From an uncultured Paracoccaceae bacterium (lineage in GTDB: Bacteria; Pseudomonadota; Alphaproteobacteria; Rhodobacterales; Rhodobacteraceae), in contig CANLNM010000006.1 of the NCBI GenBank assembly GCA_947492475.1, positions 1 to 64,000 on the forward strand: a stretch of DNA of 64,000 bases. The letters run 5' to 3'. Shown here one piece after another: positions 44,471-52,842 of this stretch (position 1 is the first letter of the stretch; each line of letters begins with the position of its first letter). A model generated the notes under the pieces. The model searched no databases and was not told where the DNA came from. It worked only from the letters and a program-made list of their open reading frames with translations. Made by a program: the position numbers and the translations under genes.

Positions 44471-45337
44471 ATGTCCACTGTATTTCGTGATGATCCCAAA
44501 ACACTCGTTTCAACGGCATGGCTTGCCGCGCATTTGAAAGACCCGGATATCCGGATTTTTGATGCGTCTTGGTATTTGCCGGATATGGGCCGGGATGCCG
44601 CCGCTGAATTCAAGGCCGGACATATCCCCGGCGCGCGGTTCTTTGACATTGATGAAATCAGCGATCACCGGTCGGAATTGCCCCACATGGTGCCCCCGGT
44701 TGAAAAATTCATGAGCCGGATGCGCGCCATGGGCGTGGGTGATGGGCATCAGATTATTGTCTATGACGGGCTGGGCATTTTTTCGGCAGCGCGCGTTTGG
44801 TGGCTGATGCGCCTGATGGGGCATTTTAACGTGGCAGTTCTGGATGGCGGATTGCCCAAATGGCAGGCCGAAGGCCGCGTGATCACCGATCAGCCCGCCA
44901 CCATTCGTGACCGCCACATGACGGTGATGCGCCAGAATGACATGGTCAAAGACGTCACACAGGTTGCCCATGCATCCAAGCTGCAAAACTATGCCATCAT
45001 TGATGCCCGACCCGCGCCACGGTTTCGCGGGGACGCGGTCGAACCCCGCGAAGGCATGCGATCTGGCCATGTGCCCAATTCGCAGAACGTCCCGTTTGGG
45101 GAATTGTTCAACGCGGATGGCACGATGAAAAACGACGCGGGGATCCGCGCGGCCTTTGAACAGGCGGGCGTTGATCTGAACAAACCCGCCATTACCACAT
45201 GTGGATCGGGCGTCACGGCCGCGATCCTGTGTCTTGGACTGGAACGGATCGGGAAAACCGATCATGCCCTCTATGATGGCAGCTGGTCCGAATGGGGCAT
45301 GTTCCCCGATCTTCCCATCGCAACCGGAGACGCGTGA
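44471..45337 (+). CDS. sseA: 3-mercaptopyruvate / thiosulfate sulfurtransferase
   Basis: The 288-residue protein has two rhodanese domains. The active loop TTCGSGVTAAILCLGLERIG near the C-terminus has the CGSGVT form typical of 3-mercaptopyruvate sulfurtransferases. It moves sulfur from mercaptopyruvate or thiosulfate to acceptors. The ATG at 44471 follows AAGAGG. The stop overlaps the aminotransferase start as TGATG, pointing to shared cysteine/mercaptopyruvate use. Confidence 0.92.
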   Translation: MSTVFRDDPKTLVSTAWLAAHLKDPDIRIFDASWYLPDMGRDAAAEFKAGHIPGARFFDIDEISDHRSELPHMVPPVEKFMSRMRAMGVGDGHQIIVYDGLGIFSAARVWWLMRLMGHFNVAVLDGGLPKWQAEGRVITDQPATIRDRHMTVMRQNDMVKDVTQVAHASKLQNYAIIDARPAPRFRGDAVEPREGMRSGHVPNSQNVPFGELFNADGTMKNDAGIRAAFEQAGVDLNKPAITTCGSGVTAAILCLGLERIGKTDHALYDGSWSEWGMFPDLPIATGDA

Positions 45338-46518
45338 TGCTTGAAAATCTTCAGCAGCAACCAGCCGACAAAATCCTAGCTTTGATGCAATTGTACCGCG
45401 AAGACACGCGGGATCAGAAAATCGACCTTGGCGTCGGTGTCTACAAAGATGCCAGCGGCAACACGCCCGTTATGCGCGCGGTCAAGGCCGCCGAACGTCG
45501 TCTGGTCGATCAGCAAACCACCAAGGCCTATACCGGCCTGGCGGGTGATCCGGCCTTTGCTGACGCAATGATCGATCTGGTTCTGGGGGATGTGGTTGCG
45601 CGTGATCGCATCGCAGCCATCGCCACCCCCGGCGGGACGGGCGCGATCCGTCAGGCATTGGAACTGATCCGCATTGCCTCTCCGGATGCAAAGGTGTGGC
45701 TGTCTGACCCGACATGGCCAAACCACCCTTCAATTATCAAATTTCTGGGAATGCAAAGCGCAACCTATCGCTACTTTGATTCTGAAACATGCAACGTGAA
45801 TTTCGATGGCATGCTGGCCGATCTGGAAAACGTCGCTGCGGGTGACGTGGTTCTGTTGCATGGCTGCTGCCACAACCCAACCGGTGCAAACCTGACGGCG
45901 GATCAATGGCCGCAAGTGATCGCATTGTTGAAATCCAAAGGCGCGGTGCCGATGGTCGACATTGCCTATCAGGGCTTTGGCGATGGGCTGGACGATGACG
46001 CAGCCGCAACCCGTTTGGTGGCTGCCGGATTTGACGAAGTGCTGATCGCGGCGTCATGCTCCAAAAACTTTGGCGTGTACCGCGAACGGACCGGCATTCT
46101 GATGGCCATTGCGCGCGACCCAGAGCAAAAGGCATTGGCGCAGGCGAACCTGAATTTCCTGAACCGTCAAAACTATTCCTTTCCGCCGGATCACGGTGCG
46201 CGCGTGGTCACAACCATCCTGACCGACCCCGAATTGCGCGCCGATTGGGAAGCTGAGCTGGAAGAAACCCGTTTGGGCATGCTGGCGCTGCGTGAACAAT
46301 TGGCGGGCGAACTGAAACGTTTGACCAATTCGGATCGGTTTGAATTTGTTGCAGATCACCGCGGCATGTTTTCGCGGCTGGGTGTTTCCCCCGAAGTGGT
46401 GGAACAACTGCGCACAGAACACGGCATCTATATGGTGGGCGACAGCCGCCTGAACATCGCAGGGCTGAACGAACAAACCGTGCCTATTTTGGCCGCCGCT
46501 GTCGCTAAATCCATCTAA
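45337..46518 (+). CDS. Aromatic/aspartate aminotransferase (class I)
   Basis: The 393-residue PLP enzyme resembles TyrB/AspC aminotransferases, with the N-terminal QQQPADKILALMQLYREDTR, HGCCHNPTGANL and the PLP lysine in SCSKNFGVYRERTG. It could transaminate aspartate, aromatic amino acids or cysteine; coupling to sseA makes cysteine to mercaptopyruvate plausible. The start at 45337 sits on the sseA stop with GGAGA upstream. Confidence 0.92.
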   Translation: MLENLQQQPADKILALMQLYREDTRDQKIDLGVGVYKDASGNTPVMRAVKAAERRLVDQQTTKAYTGLAGDPAFADAMIDLVLGDVVARDRIAAIATPGGTGAIRQALELIRIASPDAKVWLSDPTWPNHPSIIKFLGMQSATYRYFDSETCNVNFDGMLADLENVAAGDVVLLHGCCHNPTGANLTADQWPQVIALLKSKGAVPMVDIAYQGFGDGLDDDAAATRLVAAGFDEVLIAASCSKNFGVYRERTGILMAIARDPEQKALAQANLNFLNRQNYSFPPDHGARVVTTILTDPELRADWEAELEETRLGMLALREQLAGELKRLTNSDRFEFVADHRGMFSRLGVSPEVVEQLRTEHGIYMVGDSRLNIAGLNEQTVPILAAAVAKSI

Positions 46519-46536
46519 GCGACGCTTTGGAATGAC

Positions 46537-46571
46537 AAAAGGCCGGTCACGCAATTGACCGGCCTTTTTTG
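46537..46571 (+). terminator. Strong terminator after the aminotransferase
   Basis: GGCCGGTCA and TGACCGGCC (46541-46564) form a 9-bp stem followed by six T residues, with AAAA on the 5' side, so it may work on both strands. Confidence 0.9.
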
Positions 46572-46629
46572 TTGCCTGTTTTGGTGGTGCAAATTTTCCC
46601 GCCAAAGACGCCGCCGTCTAAAATGCAAA

Positions 46630-46655
46630 AAGCCCGGACAATGTTGCCCGGGCTT
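46630..46655 (-). terminator. Terminator after amtB
   Basis: AAGCCCGG and CCGGGCTT pair with a ten-base loop. On the minus strand the stem is followed by TTTTGCATTT, a good tail for the leftward glnK-amtB operon. Confidence 0.85.
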
Positions 46656-46678
46656 CTTTGTTTTTTATGTCAGACGGC

Positions 46679-48064
46679 TTAGCCGTTGGTGAACTCAGGA
46701 TAGGCTTCCATCCCCAGTTCGGACATGTCCAAACCGTTGATTTCTGCTTCTTCGTCAACCCGGATGCCCATGACTGCCTTCAGGATGTAGAACCCGATCG
46801 CAGAGACAACAAAGACAAAGATACCGATCGCGGCAAAGCCAACAAACTGAGTGACCAACTGTGCTGCAAAGCCAACCGTTTGTTCAACACCGTCGATGAC
46901 AACAACTTCGCCAGCTTCGTCCAGCAATGGGGCTTGGGTGTTGATCGCTACGATCATTGTGCCCCAGAAACCCGCAATCAGGTGTACCGGGATCGCACCA
47001 ACTACGTCGTCGATTTTCAGCTTGTCCAGGAATGGAACTGCAAAGACGACGATGACACCACCGACGGCACCGATCCAGAGGCTTTCGAACAAGGAAGGCG
47101 CGAGCGGTTCAGCTGTGATGGACACCAGACCAGCCAAGGCGCCGTTCAGAACCATCGTCAGGTCGACCTTTTTGTACAGGGCTTGTGTCAACAGCAGGGC
47201 CGCAACCGCACCGGCCGACGCCGCCATGTTGGTGTTTGCGAAAATCCGACCAACATCTGTGATGTCGCCAACAGTCCCCGCAGCCAGTTGCGAACCACCG
47301 TTAAAGCCGAACCAACCCAGCCACAGGATGAATGTCCCCAAAGTGGCAAGCGCCAGATTGGAACCGGGCATTGGGATTGTGCGACCGTCTTTGTATTTAC
47401 CGATCCGTGCACCAAGGATGATCGCACCAGCCAAAGCTGCGAAACCACCAGCGGCGTGAACCAAAGTAGAACCAGCAAAGTCAGAGAAGCCCATTTCGTA
47501 CAACCAGCCGCCGCCCCACTGCCAGGACGCTTCGATCGGGTAGATCAGGCCTGTCAGGACAACAACAAAGATCAGGAAGGGCCACAATTTGATGCGTTCG
47601 GCCAATGTGCCCGACACAATCGACGCTGTGGTTGCACAGAACATCAACTGAAAGAAGAAGTCAGACGCAACAGAGGCATAATCCAGGGACGCATCCGCAG
47701 CACTCAGTTGGACAGGTTCCAACACCGTCGGAGAGAAGCCGCCCAAAACGCCCGGAATGATCCATTCGCCGGGATACATCAGGTTAAAGCCAACCAGCCA
47801 ATACATAATGCCGGCCAGCGAAAACAGCGCGATGTTTTTGGTCAGCTGTGTGGTGACGTTTTTAGACCGCACCAGACCTGCCTCTAACATGGCAAAGCCA
47901 GCGGCCATCCAGAACACCAGAAAGCCACCCACAAGGAACAGCAATGTGGTCATGATATAGGGGCCGATTTCATCGAAACCGGGTGCCGCAGCCTCTTGGG
48001 CCAAAGCAAGGGTTGGCAGGGCCGTCATAGCACCAGCAACCGAAAGTGATTTAAGAAGTTTCAT
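46679..48064 (-). CDS. amtB: Ammonium transporter AmtB
   Basis: The 461-residue protein has a signal peptide (LLKSLSVAGAMTALPTLALA) and 11 membrane segments. It carries SDFAGSTLVHAAGGFAALAG and HLIAGFWGT, containing the paired pore histidines of Amt proteins. It imports ammonium under nitrogen limitation and is shut by GlnK. The start at 48064 follows AGAGGGA; a longer frame runs through glnK. Confidence 0.96.
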   Translation of the reverse strand: MKLLKSLSVAGAMTALPTLALAQEAAAPGFDEIGPYIMTTLLFLVGGFLVFWMAAGFAMLEAGLVRSKNVTTQLTKNIALFSLAGIMYWLVGFNLMYPGEWIIPGVLGGFSPTVLEPVQLSAADASLDYASVASDFFFQLMFCATTASIVSGTLAERIKLWPFLIFVVVLTGLIYPIEASWQWGGGWLYEMGFSDFAGSTLVHAAGGFAALAGAIILGARIGKYKDGRTIPMPGSNLALATLGTFILWLGWFGFNGGSQLAAGTVGDITDVGRIFANTNMAASAGAVAALLLTQALYKKVDLTMVLNGALAGLVSITAEPLAPSLFESLWIGAVGGVIVVFAVPFLDKLKIDDVVGAIPVHLIAGFWGTMIVAINTQAPLLDEAGEVVVIDGVEQTVGFAAQLVTQFVGFAAIGIFVFVVSAIGFYILKAVMGIRVDEEAEINGLDMSELGMEAYPEFTNG

Positions 48065-48089
48065 ATCCGTTTCCCTCTTTTGGCGCGCT

Positions 48090-48428
48090 TTACAGCGCGT
48101 CCCCGTCGGTTTCGCCGGTACGCACACGCAGGGCGCTTTCGACATCCAGAACAAAGATTTTGCCGTCGCCGATTTTTTCGGTCCGGGCGGTTTTTGAAAT
48201 GGTGGCAACCACTTCGTCGGCCATGGCGGCTGGAACAACGATTTCCAGTTTCACCTTTGGCACAAAATTCACGGCGTATTCGGCGCCACGATAAATTTCA
48301 GTGTGACCTGATTGTGACCCAAAGCCTTTGACTTCGGTGACCATCATGCCGCGCACACCAATAGAAGTGAGCGCTTCGCGGACCTCTTCCAGCTTGAACG
48401 GTTTGATTGTTGCAATGATGAGTTTCAC
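48090..48428 (-). CDS. glnK: PII nitrogen regulatory protein GlnK/GlnB
   Basis: The 112-residue signal protein keeps the PII core, with the T-loop tyrosine Y51 in YRGAEYAVNF, the uridylylation site, and the 2-oxoglutarate/ATP block TARTEKIGDGKIFVLDVE. It senses nitrogen status and blocks AmtB when nitrogen is plentiful. Pairing with amtB defines it as GlnK-type. Confidence 0.96.
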   Translation of the reverse strand: MKLIIATIKPFKLEEVREALTSIGVRGMMVTEVKGFGSQSGHTEIYRGAEYAVNFVPKVKLEIVVPAAMADEVVATISKTARTEKIGDGKIFVLDVESALRVRTGETDGDAL

Positions 48429-48534
48429 GACTATCCCCTTGCGGTTTTGGTGCGGTTTGATCCCTTGCGACCAAACGAAATGGCCGCGCTGGGGGCATCA
48501 AGGGCGCAGTCAGGGGCCATCGACAAGGTTTCGC

Positions 48535-48551
48535 TGCACCTGCAAAGTGCT
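48535..48551. promoter_or_regulatory. Candidate NtrC site upstream of glnK
   Basis: TGCAC-N7-GTGCT matches the NtrC consensus TGCAC-N7-GTGCA in nine of ten arm bases. It is centred about 115 bases before the glnK start. In Rhodobacter NtrC works with sigma-70 polymerase, so a sigma-54 promoter is not required; I saw none. Confidence 0.55.
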
Positions 48552-48570
48552 TAATTCTGAGGATAACGCA

Positions 48571-48608
48571 CAATTTTTGCACAAATGAGATTGTTCGCAC
48601 AAAAATTG
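48571..48608. promoter_or_regulatory. 38-bp dyad between glnK and the penicillin-binding protein gene
   Basis: CAATTTTTG (48571-48579) and CAAAAATTG (48600-48608) are perfect inverted arms around 20 bases that contain a smaller ACAA/TTGT pair. The rest of the 302-base gap (48429-48730) shows no convincing coding sequence. Confidence 0.45.
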
Positions 48609-48730
48609 GGCGATCATGAAATCGCCTATTAACGTTTGAAGTCTCTCTACATTTGAGAATCGACCAGATAACATACGGCAAAAGAACCGGCCCAACATCA
48701 AAGCCGAAGTCACAGTCGCGAGCAGAATAC

Positions 48731-50899
48731 ATGAGTGGAAATGGTAAAAAACGGCCTGCATTGGTCGCGGATCGTCGATATCCAAAGGCCGGGGCAAAAC
48801 CCAAGGCCAAGCCAAAAGCCGCGACTGCGGCCAAGTCAAAGGCCAAAGCCACGCGAAAACCGGCCCGACGCAAAACGCCAAATCGTAAACCACGCGGGCC
48901 TATTCGGCGCGTTTTGGGATTCTTTGGCGGTATTCTGAGCTGGTTTTTTGGGCTGATCTGGGCGTTTTCCTGGCGGTTTGGGCTGGTCTTTGCCCTGATA
49001 ATTGGCGTTTCCGTTGTTTATGTCGCGTCGACATTGCCAGCGGTGGATGAATTGGTGGATGGCCGCGCACGCGGGTCTGTGACCATGCTGGATCGCGATG
49101 GGGCCGTGTTTGCATGGCGGGGCGACCAATTCGGTGGAATGATCACCGCCGAAACCGTGTCGCCCCATTTGCGCAACGCTGTTATCGCCACCGAAGACAA
49201 ACGGTTCTATGGCCATTTCGGCCTATCGCCACGTGGTATTGCATCCGCAGTGCGCATCAACCTGTCCGAAGGCCGCAGCCCATTGTCGGGGCATGGCGGG
49301 TCCACATTGACCCAACAAACGGCCAAATTGATCTGTTTGGGCGTGCCATTTGACCCAAACACTTGGGATAGCGAAACCGCCTATGAGGCAGATTGCCGAC
49401 GCACCACCCTGTGGCGCAAAGTGCGCGAAGCGATTTATTCGATGGCGATGGAGGTCACCTATACCAAGGATGAAATCCTGACGATTTATCTGAACCGCGC
49501 GTTTCTGGGGGCCGGATCACGTGGGTTCGAAGCCGCTTCGCAGCGTTATTTCGGGATTTCCGCCGCCAATCTGAATCCTCAACAATCAGCGATGCTGGCC
49601 GGTCTGCTAAAGGCGCCAACACGATATGCGCCCACCAACAATTGGCAGCGAAGCTGGGATCGCGGGCAAACTGTGATGCGTCTGATGAATGATCAGGGCT
49701 TTATCACCGATGCCCAAGTGGCCGAGGGCAACGCCAATCCGCCCGTCCTGTCAGAAGCCGCAGAGGCGCGTGTTGGCGGATATTTTGCCGATTGGGTCAT
49801 GTCGACGGGGCCTGAATTCTTCACCCGCGACACAACCGAAGACGTGATCATCCGCACCACATTGGATCAACGCATTCAGGACGCCACCGAAGAGGCGGTG
49901 ACTTATATCTTTGATAACCGGGTGCGCGCCGGGTCAGAAGCACAGGCCGCCGTGGTTGTTATGTCTGCCGATGGGGCCGTGCGCGCCATGGTCGGGGGGC
50001 GTGACATGCGGGTTTCGGGCGCGTTCAATCGGGCCACACAGGCATCCCGCCAAACAGGATCGTCGTTCAAACCGTTTGTCTATGCCACGGCCTTGGAATT
50101 AGGCAGTTCAGCCTATGACATTGTGATGGACGAACCCTATTGCCTGAACGTGCCGGGATCGGGCGAATGGTGCCCGAAAAACTACACCCGTGAATTCCGT
50201 GGGCCTGTGTCATTGGTGGATTCACTGGCGTCGTCGCTGAACGTTCCCGCGGTGCGTTTATCCGAACAGGTGGGGCGTGAAAATGTGCGTACCGTGGCAA
50301 ACCAATTTGGCATCGATTCCACATTGGTCGAAGGTCCATCACTGGCGCTGGGCGCGTCGGAAAGCACGCTGTTGGAAATGAGCGGCGCTTATGCGGGCAT
50401 TCTGAACGGTGGGTCCGCCGTGGCGCCCTATGGGTTGGTCGAACTGCGCCTTCAGGGGGATGACGCGCCGTTGATGGGGACCAGTGGCGGTATCCGTGAA
50501 CGGGTGATCCGCCGAGAAGCCGCAGAAGAGCTGATCTGGATGATGCATCGTGTGGTTGAGGTCGGGTCAGGGCATCGCGCCCAGATCGAAGGCTGGGAAA
50601 TTGCCGGGAAAACCGGAACAACACAGGCGGCGCGGGATGCGTGGTTTATTGGGTTTACCGCTGATTACGTGGTTGGCGTGTGGATGGGCTATGATGACAA
50701 TACGCCGCTAACGGGCGTTACCGGGGGGGGATTGCCCGCCGAAATCTGGCACGAAACCATGAAACGGGTTTTGTCAGGTGTCCCGGCGCGGCCCTTGCCG
50801 ATGCGCGTGCCACGACCACCGGAAAACGTGACGCCGACGGATTCTGTGGCGGATGATGTGCTAAATGACGTGTTGCGCCAGCTGATGGAACAGCAATAG
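48731..50899 (+). CDS. Class A penicillin-binding protein (PBP1-type)
   Basis: The 722-residue bifunctional enzyme has a long basic Lys/Ala-rich cytoplasmic tail (1-55), one membrane helix, a GT51 glycosyltransferase domain (ATEDKRFYGHFG, GGSTLTQQTAKL) and a transpeptidase domain with the SxxK site in GSSFKPFVYA and the KTGTT motif. It polymerises and crosslinks peptidoglycan. A 25-residue insertion with two cysteines (GVPFDPNTWDSETAYEADCR) follows the GT motif. The ATG at 48731 is chosen over a TTG at 48653 without support. Confidence 0.93.
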   Translation: MSGNGKKRPALVADRRYPKAGAKPKAKPKAATAAKSKAKATRKPARRKTPNRKPRGPIRRVLGFFGGILSWFFGLIWAFSWRFGLVFALIIGVSVVYVASTLPAVDELVDGRARGSVTMLDRDGAVFAWRGDQFGGMITAETVSPHLRNAVIATEDKRFYGHFGLSPRGIASAVRINLSEGRSPLSGHGGSTLTQQTAKLICLGVPFDPNTWDSETAYEADCRRTTLWRKVREAIYSMAMEVTYTKDEILTIYLNRAFLGAGSRGFEAASQRYFGISAANLNPQQSAMLAGLLKAPTRYAPTNNWQRSWDRGQTVMRLMNDQGFITDAQVAEGNANPPVLSEAAEARVGGYFADWVMSTGPEFFTRDTTEDVIIRTTLDQRIQDATEEAVTYIFDNRVRAGSEAQAAVVVMSADGAVRAMVGGRDMRVSGAFNRATQASRQTGSSFKPFVYATALELGSSAYDIVMDEPYCLNVPGSGEWCPKNYTREFRGPVSLVDSLASSLNVPAVRLSEQVGRENVRTVANQFGIDSTLVEGPSLALGASESTLLEMSGAYAGILNGGSAVAPYGLVELRLQGDDAPLMGTSGGIRERVIRREAAEELIWMMHRVVEVGSGHRAQIEGWEIAGKTGTTQAARDAWFIGFTADYVVGVWMGYDDNTPLTGVTGGGLPAEIWHETMKRVLSGVPARPLPMRVPRPPENVTPTDSVADDVLNDVLRQLMEQQ

Positions 50900-51301
50900 C
50901 TAGTCGCTGACGGTTTGTTCGCCTTCGGGCTGATCATCCGTCAGCGGTGTTTCTGGTTTGGCGCAATTGTCATACTGAAACGCATAGCCGTTCCAGATCA
51001 TGATGATGTTATCGTCTTCGCCTGCGGCGCGCATCACCATGGCGCGTTCCGTCCAGCTTTCGTCTTCGCCGGTGCAGACCATCGTATAAAGGGTGGCATG
51101 CATGTCCACGACCGATACAGGCCGGGTCATGCGACATTGCAATTCCACCCCATGGAAAATGCCATCGTTGATTTGGATCGCACCGCCATCAACCCCTACC
51201 AGCCCGCAATCTGCATTGGCCGACTGGCGATAGGTCCCATCATAAGGGGACGCCGCCGCCAAGCCGGGCAAAATAGCAAGCAGGAGGGCCGTTTTAGACA
51301 T
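50900..51301 (-). CDS. Small secreted protein of unknown function
   Basis: The 133-residue product has a short signal peptide (SKTALLLAILPGLAAASPYD). Four cysteines in the mature part (DCGLV, ELQCRM, MVCTGED, DNCAKP) could form two disulfides. No family is recognised. It overlaps mlaC by eight bases, so it may share the lipid-transport unit. It abuts the convergent penicillin-binding protein gene. Confidence 0.65.
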   Translation of the reverse strand: MSKTALLLAILPGLAAASPYDGTYRQSANADCGLVGVDGGAIQINDGIFHGVELQCRMTRPVSVVDMHATLYTMVCTGEDESWTERAMVMRAAGEDDNIIMIWNGYAFQYDNCAKPETPLTDDQPEGEQTVSD

Positions 51302-51896
51302 TGCGCAGGTCAGAAATCAGCGCGTCAATATCGCCCCCGCGCCGGTCCAGCATCGCGCCAATTTCGGTGCGCTCGGACAGCAGCATGTTCACGCCTTCGA
51401 TGATGATGTTGAAAAACACCGGATGACCGGGGCGGTCGGATACGTGGAAATCCACCCGAAACGGGGCCTTGTTGCGCAATGTGGTCAGGGTTTGGACCTC
51501 AATGTAATTGCTGACATTGCTGGCGCCCTGCACCACGATTTGACCACCGGCAAATTCACGGAACCGGCGGCCATATTTGCGCGCGATATAGCCGTTGAAC
51601 GCCTCGGTAAAGGTGCGGATTTGCGTGGATGAGGCGCTGCGACGGTCATTGCCCAACGCAAAGGCGGCGATATAAGCTGTGTCGCCGTAATCGCGGAAAA
51701 TGCCTTCGAAACTGCGGATCATTGACGCTTCGGATCGGCCCGAACTGATCACCGCGTTGATGTCATTTACAGCCCGATCCACCAGCGTTTCCGCCTGAGA
51801 ATTGGACAGGGCAAAGGCCTTTAATGGGGCGAGCGCGGCTGTGCCAAAGGCGATGGCAGATGCAAAAAATGAGCGACGGGATAACAGGTGGGTCAT
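51294..51896 (-). CDS. mlaC: MlaC-family phospholipid-binding periplasmic protein
   Basis: The 200-residue protein begins with a twin-arginine-like export signal (LLSRRSFFASAIAFGTAALA) and continues with the Ttg2D/MlaC fold (FEGIFRDYGDTAYIAAFALG, RTEIGAMLDRRGGDIDALI). MlaC shuttles phospholipids between the outer-membrane MlaA and the inner-membrane MlaFEDB complex, which is not encoded here. It overlaps mlaA by four bases. Confidence 0.9.
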   Translation of the reverse strand: MTHLLSRRSFFASAIAFGTAALAPLKAFALSNSQAETLVDRAVNDINAVISSGRSEASMIRSFEGIFRDYGDTAYIAAFALGNDRRSASSTQIRTFTEAFNGYIARKYGRRFREFAGGQIVVQGASNVSNYIEVQTLTTLRNKAPFRVDFHVSDRPGHPVFFNIIIEGVNMLLSERTEIGAMLDRRGGDIDALISDLRNV

Positions 51897-52672
51897 TCGA
51901 ACAAATCCAGATCGAGATCCGCAAAGGGATCAATTGCGTTAGTCTCTAATTGGGTATCAACAGATGTATCGCCAAGCTCAAACCGGCGATTTTGCAAATA
52001 AAGAAGCCGTGATTGGGCGTAACTGTCGGCGCTGTCATATAAAACAGAGTCGATCGTGTCGCCAAATTCGCCGCGCGAAATCGCCAGATCGGCCACTTTG
52101 GCACCCGTGGCAGCGGTCGACACATCGGGATGGCCAAACCGTGACAATGGATCAATCACCAGATCGACAATTTTGCCAGCCGCGTCGCGTTCGGTTGATG
52201 GGCCATAGCCGGGCAATTCGATAAACGCCCCCTCTTGGACGCCCCAGACATGCAGGGTTTCGCCGAAATCGGTGCTTTCTTCTTCTAGGCCGATCGCACT
52301 TGCGGGATCAAACAGCCCACCAATGCCAACGATTGTATTGACGAACAGGCGCATCGTATTGGTGCTGGCGCCGCCAATATCGCCTTGTAGGGCGCCATTT
52401 ACGATCATTCCGGGCAGCGAAATGTTATCGGCAAAGTTCGCAACAGGTTCACGAATTTCCATAGGCAACGCAGCGGTGGCCTGACCGGCGGGCCGCAACA
52501 CGGCTGTGTCCAATTGTTTGTTGAACGCATGCACGGATCGGTTCGTGTCTTCGAACGGATCATTAAATTCGGCACCGGGTTGCGGGGCTGAGCAGGCGCT
52601 AAGGCCTGCCAGCAAAACCAGTGACATTGTTACAGGGCGATAACCTGAGCGGAGATAAGACAAGACGGACAA
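51893..52672 (-). CDS. mlaA: MlaA/VacJ-family outer-membrane lipoprotein
   Basis: The 259-residue lipoprotein has a lipobox in LLAGLSACSAPQ and the VacJ core FNDPFEDTNRSVHAFNKQLD, LRLFVNTIVGIGGLFDPAS and TLHVWGVQEGAFIELPGYGP. It removes misplaced phospholipids from the outer leaflet with MlaC. The start is assigned to TTG at 52672, giving basic residues before the hydrophobic core; an ATG at 52627 would give a very short signal, so the start is uncertain. Confidence 0.9.
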   Translation of the reverse strand: MSVLSYLRSGYRPVTMSLVLLAGLSACSAPQPGAEFNDPFEDTNRSVHAFNKQLDTAVLRPAGQATAALPMEIREPVANFADNISLPGMIVNGALQGDIGGASTNTMRLFVNTIVGIGGLFDPASAIGLEEESTDFGETLHVWGVQEGAFIELPGYGPSTERDAAGKIVDLVIDPLSRFGHPDVSTAATGAKVADLAISRGEFGDTIDSVLYDSADSYAQSRLLYLQNRRFELGDTSVDTQLETNAIDPFADLDLDLFE

Positions 52673-52842
52673 GGGCAGATTCCGGAACTATAAATTTCAG
52701 CACACACATAAGCATGCAAAAAACGTTGACCAGAGGGTACGGTTTTTGGCATCGCTAGCGTGGCCATTGTGAAACACTCTATTTAAGGTCAACATGCCAC
52801 AATATATTTAGGCAAACAATTTTAGCGGGCGGAAAAACGCGC
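52673..52842. other. Divergent promoter region, mlaA / type I secretion
   Basis: The 170 bases between the divergent units hold inverted GTTGACC (52725-52731) and GGTCAAC (52787-52793), plus CGCTAGCG. No open frame is convincing. Promoters for both sides must lie here. Confidence 0.4.

Noticed and set aside
46658..47887. A 409-codon plus-strand frame opposite amtB
   Set aside because: It is exactly antisense to the conserved transporter; the sequence is low-complexity in D, N, R and Q and matches no family.
48429..48560. Sigma-54 promoter for glnK
   Set aside because: No GG-N10-GC pair with acceptable -24/-12 elements was found, and related Rhodobacter NtrC uses sigma-70 polymerase.
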